Below the pieces are notes generated by a model. The model was not told the DNA's origin and did not search any database. It saw only the letters and a program-made list of their open reading frames with translations. DNA of 20,800 bases from Chloroflexota bacterium (GTDB lineage Bacteria > Chloroflexota > Anaerolineae > Anaerolineales > UBA11858), in NCBI GenBank assembly GCA_003513015.1, contig DOTA01000168.1, positions 1 to 20,800 of the forward strand, read 5' to 3'. Below, piece after piece: positions 14,564 to 20,800 of the stretch. Position 1 is the first letter of the stretch; every line of letters starts with the position of its first letter. A program made the translations under genes and the position numbers.

Positions 14564-15103
14564 ATGCCCGAAATTGAAATCCGCCCGGCCACCAATGAAG
14601 ACATCCCCAGCCTGATCGCATTTGACCACAGTTACACCAGCGATTATGTCTGGCAAATGGAAATCCAGCGCGAAGAGCATCAAACGGGCGTGATTTTCCG
14701 AGAAGCCCGCTTGCCCCGTTCAGTGCAGGTTCGCTATCCGCGCAGCCCCCAACAACTCACGGATGACTGGAACCAACGAGATGGCCTTTTGGTGGCAACC
14801 ACGGAATCTGAAATCGTGGCTTATGCCTGTTTGATGCAAAATATGGCTCCCCAAACCACCTGGATGACTGATCTGTTAGTCATGCGGCGCTTACGCCGCC
14901 AGGGCATCGGCACCGCGCTGATCCTGGCATCCCAAGCATGGGCATTACACAAAACGAGTCGCCGCCTCATCCTTGAAATGCAGCCAAAAAACTACCCGGC
15001 CATCCAATTTGCTGCCCGGCTAGGGTTTGAACTCTGCGGTTATAATGACCATTACTACGCGAATAACGATATCGCCTTATTTTTCTCGAAGTGGCTCCGA
15101 TAA
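14564..15103 (+). CDS. GNAT family N-acetyltransferase
   Basis: 179 residues. The acetyl-CoA pyrophosphate loop RRLRRQGIGTALI (about residues 109-121) and the late motif NYPAIQFAARLGFELCGYND are typical of GNAT/RimI-like enzymes. The N-terminus IEIRPATNEDIPSLIAFD is also family-like. Substrate not predictable; protein or small-molecule acetylation are both possible. GGAG lies 5 nt before ATG 14564. The gene follows closely on the membrane-anchored gene. Confidence 0.88.
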   Translation: MPEIEIRPATNEDIPSLIAFDHSYTSDYVWQMEIQREEHQTGVIFREARLPRSVQVRYPRSPQQLTDDWNQRDGLLVATTESEIVAYACLMQNMAPQTTWMTDLLVMRRLRRQGIGTALILASQAWALHKTSRRLILEMQPKNYPAIQFAARLGFELCGYNDHYYANNDIALFFSKWLR

Positions 15104-15120
15104 CACCCCTATTCCCTTGA

Positions 15121-15169
15121 TCTTAGAAATCATCTAAGAACGAATTTTCATCAGGGTAGGCAGCCCTGA
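15121..15169 (+). other. Two small hairpins between the acetyltransferase and the 7TM gene
   Basis: TCTTAGA (15121-15127) pairs with TCTAAGA (15133-15139), loop 5 nt. TCAGGG (15151-15156) pairs with CCCTGA (15164-15169), loop 7 nt. No T-run follows the second. They may form weak transcription pauses or a leader structure for the downstream gene. Confidence 0.4.
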
Positions 15170-15198
15170 AGCGGGAAGTTATTGTTACAAAGCTCCCT

Positions 15199-17136
15199 AT
15201 GTCCGGTCTTATTAGTTTTTTACGCTTGTTCAATGAACTACTCACAGCGGGGATCGCAATTACAGCATTTTCTTTACTGCTATATGCCCTATCCTTTAAT
15301 TTGCGCGACCGGGTAGCGCGCTCCTTCGCCATCATTTTAGTATGCGTTGTCATCGTATTTGTGGGGGAAACCTTCGCGGGCGTTGCTGATCCCCAATGGG
15401 CTGAAATCTGGCTGAGATTTCAATGGGTGGGGATCATCTTGCTCCCAGCGGTTTATCTGCACTTTTCAGATGCGTTGATGTCCACCACCGGACGTCCCTC
15501 GCGAGGCCGACGACGGATTCTGATCCGGGTGGCTTATCTGCTCTCAGCGCTTTTCCTGTTCTCATTGCCTTTCTCCTGGTTGGTAGGCCCCCTCATCCCC
15601 GAAGGGCAACCGGCCCCCCACCTGCAACGCATGCCCCTGACCTGGGTTTTTGCCCTATTTTATGCTGCCAGCATGATTTTAGCCTGGATCAATTTCGGGC
15701 GCGCCTACCGCAGAACAGTCACCACAACCAGCCGCCGCCGCATGGCTTACCTGATTATCGGCGCACTGGCCCCCGCGTTGGGATCATACCCCTTCCTCCT
15801 GTTTGGCTCCGGGTTCGCCACGCGCTTTCCCATCATCTTTTGGCTGGCAGCGGTTATCAGCAATTTGCTGGTATCCGTATTCCTGGTGGTTATGGCCTAT
15901 GCAGTGGCATTTTTTGGCGTTCCCTGGCCCGACCGGGTGGTCAAACGCCGCCTCTTCAAATGGCTGATGCGCGGTCCTATCACCGCTTCTACCGTTTTGA
16001 TGGTCAGCACCATGGTGCGTCGTTGGGGGGAGGCAAATTTCGGTACGAGTTATTCTGCCGCGGTGCCCGTGGTTTCGGCTGCCACGATGATTTTGATGCA
16101 GTACGCCATCACGCTGCTCTCCCCGGTTTGGGAGCGCTGGCTGTTCTACGGAGGTGATCGCGATAATTTGCAACTGCTCCAAAACCTGGAAGAACGCCTG
16201 CTCAGCCAGGGAGATTTACGCCAATTCCTGGAATCGGTGCTCACCGCGGTTTGTGACCGCTTCCAGGTGGATACCGCTTTCGTAGCTTCCTTCGGCCCCC
16301 AGGGATTAGATTTACTGGTCACGATCGGTGACAAAAATCTCTTGCCAGATGAAAACATCTCAAACGATCTGCTACAAATGGTTATTAAAAATGGGAACGG
16401 CGAAAAAAAGATCAAACCTGCCTTGCAGTTATTTACCTGGGGCGACTTTTGGATTGTGCCGCTGTTTGAACATAACGATCCACAAAACCCAAACTTGTTG
16501 GGATTAATGGGCGCGGCCCAAAACCAAAATCAACCCCCGGATGATGAACAGCGTGAAGCACTCTCCGCACTCTCGCGTCGGGCAGCCCTGGCTTTAGAAG
16601 ACCGTTATCGGCAAGAACAAGTTTTTAGTTCCCTCGAAAGCCTGACCCCGCAAGTGGAAATTATCCAACAATTACGCGCGGCTGCCCGTTACGATGGCAC
16701 CGTCGTTCTGACCACCCCCGACAGCGAACTGGATTTAACACCCAGCGACCTCTCAAAATGGGTAAAAGACGCCCTCACCCATTATTGGGGTGGTCCCAAG
16801 CTGACCAAAAGTCCATTGATTAATCTAAAAGTTGTCCAACAAGCCATGGATGAACACGAAGGCGTTTCGGCCAATGCGCTGCGCTCGATTTTGCGCCAGG
16901 GCATCGAGCGCGTGCGGCCTGAAGGCGAGAGACGTTTTACCGCCGAATGGATTTTGTATAATATTTTAGAGATGAAGTTTATGGAAGGCCGCAAAGTTCG
17001 AGAGATTGCTTTACGCCTGGCTATGTCGGAAGCTGACCTATATCGCAAACAGCGCGTGGCCATTGAAGCAGTCGCAAATGCTCTCATCGAAATGGAGAAT
17101 CAAGCCCGCGATGATATCGAGCAAAACCACAAATAA
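15199..17136 (+). CDS. 7TM-GAF membrane sensor with C-terminal HTH-like domain
   Basis: 645 residues. The first ~310 residues hold seven or eight hydrophobic segments, like the N-terminal 7TM sensor region of some histidine kinases. A GAF-like domain follows (~325-475: 'NLEERLLSQGDLRQFLESVLTAVCDRF' split over its start, and 'EALSALSRRAALALEDRYRQE' at its end). No HisKA or HATPase motif is present. Instead the last ~170 residues are soluble. They include 'DALTHYWGGPKLTKSPL' and end with an HTH-like segment (REIALRLAMSEADLYRKQR, then AIEAVANALIEME) resembling an 'eIA..L.iSe..lYRkqR.Al..va' DNA-binding motif. ATG 15199 has no good Shine-Dalgarno. Role inferred: membrane-bound sensor acting on DNA directly or through partners. 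Confidence 0.7.
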   Translation: MSGLISFLRLFNELLTAGIAITAFSLLLYALSFNLRDRVARSFAIILVCVVIVFVGETFAGVADPQWAEIWLRFQWVGIILLPAVYLHFSDALMSTTGRPSRGRRRILIRVAYLLSALFLFSLPFSWLVGPLIPEGQPAPHLQRMPLTWVFALFYAASMILAWINFGRAYRRTVTTTSRRRMAYLIIGALAPALGSYPFLLFGSGFATRFPIIFWLAAVISNLLVSVFLVVMAYAVAFFGVPWPDRVVKRRLFKWLMRGPITASTVLMVSTMVRRWGEANFGTSYSAAVPVVSAATMILMQYAITLLSPVWERWLFYGGDRDNLQLLQNLEERLLSQGDLRQFLESVLTAVCDRFQVDTAFVASFGPQGLDLLVTIGDKNLLPDENISNDLLQMVIKNGNGEKKIKPALQLFTWGDFWIVPLFEHNDPQNPNLLGLMGAAQNQNQPPDDEQREALSALSRRAALALEDRYRQEQVFSSLESLTPQVEIIQQLRAAARYDGTVVLTTPDSELDLTPSDLSKWVKDALTHYWGGPKLTKSPLINLKVVQQAMDEHEGVSANALRSILRQGIERVRPEGERRFTAEWILYNILEMKFMEGRKVREIALRLAMSEADLYRKQRVAIEAVANALIEMENQARDDIEQNHK

Positions 17137-17173
17137 TTGACTTAAAGACCCACAAAATCCTTAAATGTTCGTC

Positions 17174-17179
17174 TATAAT
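17174..17179 (+). promoter_or_regulatory. Candidate -10 box (TATAAT) for the S1-domain gene
   Basis: Perfect TATAAT 45 nt before ATG 17225; no convincing -35 at 17-18 nt upstream (CACAAA). The surrounding 17137-17224 gap is AT-rich and otherwise empty. Confidence 0.45.
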
Positions 17180-17224
17180 AAGAAATAATCTGTTCTTGTC
17201 CAATTAAAAGTAAAGGCTAGATTA

Positions 17225-18214
17225 ATGGTGAACAACAATCAAATCACAGAAGCAGCAGGGGCACCACCACAGCTAAATGATGACTGGTGGATGGCGATCT
17301 TAGAAAGCGTTGAAGAGCGCTTCAAATCGAACCCAAAACAACCGCCACCCGTTCCTGTCACCTTCGAGGAAACACCAGAGCCACATGACCCTGAACCAGA
17401 TCTTCAAAATCAAGATTGGGAACGGGCAAATGATCTTTACCGGCAAGATCAAGCCATCGATTTGAAAGTTACGGGCTACAACCGCGGCGGAATTCTCGTA
17501 GAAGTCGATAACTTGAAAGGTTTTGTGCCGATCTCGCATCTGGTGCGGGTTTCAGGCAAATGCGAAGAAGAAAACGAAATCCAAGAAATCTTGGAAGATT
17601 ATGTGGGGAAAAAAGTTCACCTGAAAGTCATCGAAAGCGAACCGGGGCGCGGTCGGGTTGTATTCTCGGAAAGAGCCGCACAAGCGGACACGGGACGGCG
17701 CATCCAACTGCTTGAAAATTTACGCGAAGGGGATTGCTTGCAAGGGCAAATCACAACGATTGCCAAATTTGGCGCCTTTGTAGATTTAGGTGGGATGGAA
17801 GGACTGATTCACATCTCAGAACTCTCTTGGGGGCGCGTGCAACACCCCGAAGATGTGTGTTCTACCGGCGATCAAGTAGAAGTAACCGTACTCGAAATCG
17901 ACCGGCAACGAGCGCGCATCGCCCTTAGCCTAAAACGCCTGATGCCCAATCCCTGGGAAACGATTGCATCCCAATACCGGCCTGGCCATACAGCGGATGC
18001 CACCATTACCAGCATCGTTTCTTATGGAGTCTTCGCCCGTTTAGATTCCGGGATTGATGGCTTGATTCATGCCTCGGCCTTGAAAATCAATGGCAAAAAC
18101 ATCAACCAGCCCGAAAAGATTCTCAACAAAGGTCAGCGCGTGCGAGTTTGCATTCTCAACATCGACCCCAACCGCCAGCGCTTGGGGCTAAAGCTCGAGC
18201 AAACTTACGAATAG
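17225..18214 (+). CDS. S1 RNA-binding domain protein (bS1-like), three S1 domains
   Basis: 329 residues. The N-terminal ~70 residues are acidic and Pro-rich and not conserved-looking. Three OB-fold S1 domains follow. The first is ~75-150 (VTGYNRGGILVEVDNLKGFVP). The second is ~165-238 (ITTIAKFGAFVDLGGMEGLIH, then HISELSWGR). The third is ~255-326 (ITSIVSYGVFARLDSGIDGLIH). This is fewer than the six of E. coli S1 but usual for many non-proteobacterial bS1-like proteins. It probably helps mRNA binding and translation initiation; a ribosome-independent RNA-binding role is also possible. AAAGG lies 8 nt before ATG 17225. Confidence 0.9.
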   Translation: MVNNNQITEAAGAPPQLNDDWWMAILESVEERFKSNPKQPPPVPVTFEETPEPHDPEPDLQNQDWERANDLYRQDQAIDLKVTGYNRGGILVEVDNLKGFVPISHLVRVSGKCEEENEIQEILEDYVGKKVHLKVIESEPGRGRVVFSERAAQADTGRRIQLLENLREGDCLQGQITTIAKFGAFVDLGGMEGLIHISELSWGRVQHPEDVCSTGDQVEVTVLEIDRQRARIALSLKRLMPNPWETIASQYRPGHTADATITSIVSYGVFARLDSGIDGLIHASALKINGKNINQPEKILNKGQRVRVCILNIDPNRQRLGLKLEQTYE

Positions 18215-18267
18215 CGCTCTCTTTTGAAATTCCGTATCCATCAAAGGAAATTTGAACACAAACTCGC

Positions 18268-18319
18268 CTCACGCAGAGTTGCTAAGGCGTGAAGTTGTTT
18301 TTTTATTATTTGGCGTGAG
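18268..18319. repeat. Degenerate dispersed palindrome (CTCACGC...GCGTGAG)
   Basis: CTCACGC (18268-18274) mirrors GCGTGAG (18313-18319), and its TCACGC can alternatively pair with GCGTGA (18287-18292), followed 4 nt later by T7 (after GTTG). Layout and wording (CACGCAGAG..., T-rich centre, ...GCGTGAGAAAATC) resemble a common dispersed element in Chloroflexota and cyanobacteria. The inner hairpin plus T-run could work as a terminator for the S1 gene. Confidence 0.6.
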
Positions 18320-18384
18320 AAAATCTTTCGTTTCTGTCACCAACCTATTTGGCCCCGGCATTTCAGGGCAAGGAGTGATACGCA

Positions 18385-18990
18385 ATGAAAAACTGGTGGA
18401 TCGTCGTTCTGGGTGTGATCTTTGGATTATTGGGGGCTGGGATCATTTACCTCGCCAGCCAGCCACCGCGCGGCAACCCGATCGCACTACTGCCCCCACC
18501 CACCCCAATTCCTTTTCAAGTACATATCAGTGGGGCAGTAATCAATCCGGGCGTTCATGCCCTGCCACCCGGTAGCCGGGTACAAGACGCCATCGAGGCT
18601 GCTGGCGGATTTACCCCTCAAGCGGACTCCAGCGGGCTGAACCTGGCCGCTTTACTGGAAGATGGTACCCGAGTGTTGGTGCCCTCCCAAATCCCAACAG
18701 CCACTCCGGCCCCCACAAGGGAACCTAACGCTCAATCCCCGCAAAATCAAAACCCTACATCCATTCCGGCAGCAACATCCTCCACACCTCTCATCAATAT
18801 CAATACTGCCTCCCAACCGGAGTTGGAAACCCTTTCGGGTATTGGCCCAGCCACGGCCTTAAAAATCATCGCCTTTCGCCAGGAAAACGGTTATTTTAGC
18901 AGTATCGAAGAAATCCAAAAGGTATCTGGCATCGGCCCGGCTACTTTCGAAAAAATCAAAGCATTTATTACGGTGGATGAACAGCCATGA
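18385..18990 (+). CDS. comEA: ComEA-like competence DNA-binding protein
   Basis: 201 residues. One N-terminal membrane anchor (residues 5-24), then an SLBB domain (~45-100; FQVHISGAVINPGVHALPPG, then 'GGFTPQAD' and 'NLAALLEDGTRVLVP'). A Pro/Thr/Gln linker follows (~103-133). The C-terminus is a double helix-hairpin-helix (ININTASQPELETLSGIGPA and VSGIGPATFEKIKAFI). This is the full ComEA layout: an outward-facing receptor binding incoming double-stranded DNA. AAGGAG lies 9 nt before ATG 18385. It overlaps the next gene by 4 nt; no comEC is visible in the window. Confidence 0.92.
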   Translation: MKNWWIVVLGVIFGLLGAGIIYLASQPPRGNPIALLPPPTPIPFQVHISGAVINPGVHALPPGSRVQDAIEAAGGFTPQADSSGLNLAALLEDGTRVLVPSQIPTATPAPTREPNAQSPQNQNPTSIPAATSSTPLININTASQPELETLSGIGPATALKIIAFRQENGYFSSIEEIQKVSGIGPATFEKIKAFITVDEQP

Positions 18991-20800
18991 AAAACTTACA
19001 AGTACCATCCAACTGGATTCACCATACATTTCCGTTGACTTTTACTTTGATTGCGTTGGTGGTGATGATTTTAGCGCCCATTTGGGCAATTCAATGGGCG
19101 CAACAGCCCTTTCTCGGTATTTTTTTGGAGCCAAATCAAGTTGTCAGCCTGATCGAGGGTACTGATTGGCCTGCCAAACAAGCGGGCGTGCAGGGTTATG
19201 ACCAGCTGTTTGCCTTGAACAACACACCCGTGAAGGATGCTAAATCTTTGAGAGAAATGCTGAATACCACAGGCTACCAACCGGTGCAATTGCAGCTTCA
19301 AAAACAAGACGGGAGTTTTTACAAAGTTACGGTAACACCCCGAGCCTTTAAGCTGAGCGAATTGCTAAATTGGTTTGCTGTGCCCTATCTCGTAGGGCTG
19401 GCCATTCTGGCCATCGGCTTGTGGGCTTACCGTTTAGGCGGCAACCAAAGCCCGGCCCGTTCCTTTTTGACCTTTGCCGCCGCCGTCAGCGTTACGACAG
19501 GTGCTTATTTTGACATGAACACCAGCCAGCATTTTGTGCTGGGATGGGCTTATAGCGTGCCGGTGGCTGCGGGCGCTTTGGCTGTGCTGGCGCTGGTATT
19601 CCCACAGCAAGTACCTTTTGTGCAGAAACGCCCGGTTTTACGGCAGTTACCCTGGCTTGCGACCATTCTATTTTTGATTCCGGTTACGCGCCAATTGATC
19701 TCTCCGAGCAGCCCTTGGGGCTATATTAGCACCTGGCTGTGGAACTACGGTTTCAGTGCCGCTGCTATCGTGCTCTTTTTGAGTATGTTGCTGCTGCGTG
19801 TCTTTCGCAGCAACTCGGCGATTGTGCGCCAACAAAGCCGCATCATCATTTTCGGCGCGGCTCTATCCTTTGGCCCGATCCTATTCCTTTTTTTGCTGCC
19901 CTCCGCCCTGGGACAATTGGTACGCTTCCCGGTGATAGTGGCCTTCCCCGCCCTGGCAATTTTGCCGCTCTCGGTAGCCTATGCCATTGTGCGTTACCGC
20001 ATGTTGGATGTTGATCGCGTGCTGGGTACCAGCCTGACTTATCTGCTGACTGCCACAGGCGCGGTCATGCTTTTCTACCTGCTGCTGGCCGCCATTTCGG
20101 CTTTGGTCCCCGCGAGTGTGCAGCCGGATGATCCCTTTGTAATTGCCCTGTACCTGTTCACTCTGGTGGTGGCGCTTAACCCTATCCGTAACTTCATGCA
20201 GCGGGGCATCAACCGCATCTTCTACCGCACTCGGGCAGATTACCGTCGGGTGTTAACGCGCCTCTCGCAAGAATTGACTCTCACCCCCAAAATGGATTAC
20301 ACGCTCAACTTGCTCGAACAAGAGTTGAACGCGGCTTTGGCCCCTAGCAACATCACCCTGTACCTTTACGATGATGACGAAGCGATTTACCGGCCGCGCA
20401 GTTCTCAAGAAACTCTACGGGTCACGCTGCCCTCCGAAAGCCCTCTGGTGGAATTGCTCAACCGCTCCCCGGGAAGCATCTGGTTTCCGCCGGGCAAGCC
20501 CTTCCCTCCAGAGCTAGAAACCCAAAGCAAATTATTGGAGCAAATGCAATGCCGGGTTTTCATCCCCTTGCGCTATGAAGAAAAACTGATCGGCTTTGGC
20601 GCGCTGGGCAGCCGCCGCTCCGGCGAGCCTTATACCAGCGATGATCTCGAATTTCTCAACGCCGTCGCCGCCCAATCGTCCCTGGCACTCGAAAATGTGC
20701 GACTCTTCGCCAACCTGCAAGATACCCTCAACCAAACCCTGGAAATGAAGAATCTGATGGACAACATCTTCCAATCGATGTCCTCCGGCGTGATTACCAC
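18987..20800 (+). CDS. PDZ-7TM-GAF-PAS sensor protein, probable histidine kinase (3' end outside window)
   Basis: ATG 18987 overlaps the comEA stop (ATGA), and the frame is open to the window end (604 complete codons). Membrane segment 1 (about residues 15-36) is followed by a PDZ-like domain (~40-125: IEGTDWPAKQAGVQGYDQLF and 'LNNTPVKDAKSLREML'), probably extracytoplasmic. About seven more membrane segments run from ~135 to ~405, then a linker (NPIRNFMQRGINRIFYRTRADYR split across it). A GAF domain follows (~425-575; RVFIPLRYEEKLIGFGALG, then AQSSLALENVRLFANLQ). The last residues (MDNIFQSMSSGVITT) start a PAS domain. The HisKA/ATPase part would lie beyond the window; this is inference. Translational coupling to comEA suggests co-expression. 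Confidence 0.85.
   Translation, partial: MKNLQVPSNWIHHTFPLTFTLIALVVMILAPIWAIQWAQQPFLGIFLEPNQVVSLIEGTDWPAKQAGVQGYDQLFALNNTPVKDAKSLREMLNTTGYQPVQLQLQKQDGSFYKVTVTPRAFKLSELLNWFAVPYLVGLAILAIGLWAYRLGGNQSPARSFLTFAAAVSVTTGAYFDMNTSQHFVLGWAYSVPVAAGALAVLALVFPQQVPFVQKRPVLRQLPWLATILFLIPVTRQLISPSSPWGYISTWLWNYGFSAAAIVLFLSMLLLRVFRSNSAIVRQQSRIIIFGAALSFGPILFLFLLPSALGQLVRFPVIVAFPALAILPLSVAYAIVRYRMLDVDRVLGTSLTYLLTATGAVMLFYLLLAAISALVPASVQPDDPFVIALYLFTLVVALNPIRNFMQRGINRIFYRTRADYRRVLTRLSQELTLTPKMDYTLNLLEQELNAALAPSNITLYLYDDDEAIYRPRSSQETLRVTLPSESPLVELLNRSPGSIWFPPGKPFPPELETQSKLLEQMQCRVFIPLRYEEKLIGFGALGSRRSGEPYTSDDLEFLNAVAAQSSLALENVRLFANLQDTLNQTLEMKNLMDNIFQSMSSGVIT

Noticed and set aside
15041..15046. TATAAT near the 3' end of the acetyltransferase gene as promoter for the 7TM gene.
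   Set aside because: It encodes the conserved GNAT residues Gly-Tyr-Asn-Asp and has no matching -35; a promoter role cannot be excluded but is not supported.

Overview
The window reads as a stretch of a Chloroflexota chromosome, most likely Anaerolineae. This rests on family resemblance recalled from memory, not on a search. The supporting signs are the mixture of PKD/DUF11-type secreted proteins ending in a hydrophobic '-IFLP-' tail, repeat proteins ending in 'YNWFYNN', 7TM/GAF sensor proteins, and several small intergenic palindromes. No plasmid, phage, insertion sequence, CRISPR array, rRNA or tRNA was seen.

Layout. 1-1641 is the 3' part of a surface protein (PKD plus three ~135-residue repeats). 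1661-1730 is a perfect palindrome followed by a TATAAT box, then pncC (1738) and an overlapping 80-residue gene. 2474-2678 is a promoter and structured leader for a secreted three-repeat protein (2679-3746). A bidirectional terminator (3843-3882) separates it from the minus-strand block. That block, read from right to left, is a DUF177/YceD gene (6584-6063, strong promoter at 6656-6628), a short overlapping ORF (6079-5912), a Met-rich 34-codon leader ORF (5883-5779), a terminator hairpin (5743-5719), and metG (5673-3892). From 6720 everything is on the plus strand: rdgB; an orphan NarL-type histidine kinase with a small membrane protein and an alpha/beta hydrolase; lspA-rluD; ltaE; punA with an unusual leader; a membrane-anchored protein; a GNAT acetyltransferase; a 7TM-GAF-HTH protein; an S1-domain protein; comEA; and a PDZ-7TM-GAF-PAS sensor cut by the window end.

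Most genes are ordinary housekeeping: nucleotide sanitation and salvage, tRNA charging, lipoprotein processing, rRNA pseudouridylation, DNA uptake.

The most interesting feature is the metG leader. A short ORF with 7 Met in 34 codons, including a run encoding SMMCIMMSLM, is followed by three mutually exclusive pairings arranged as in the classical trp attenuator. This suggests that methionyl-tRNA synthetase is controlled by ribosome stalling at Met codons. Other points of interest are a leader that can sequester the Shine-Dalgarno sequence (2619-2672), two hairpins flanking a promoter before punA, a membrane sensor whose kinase module is replaced by an HTH-like domain, and four short intergenic palindromes or repeats.
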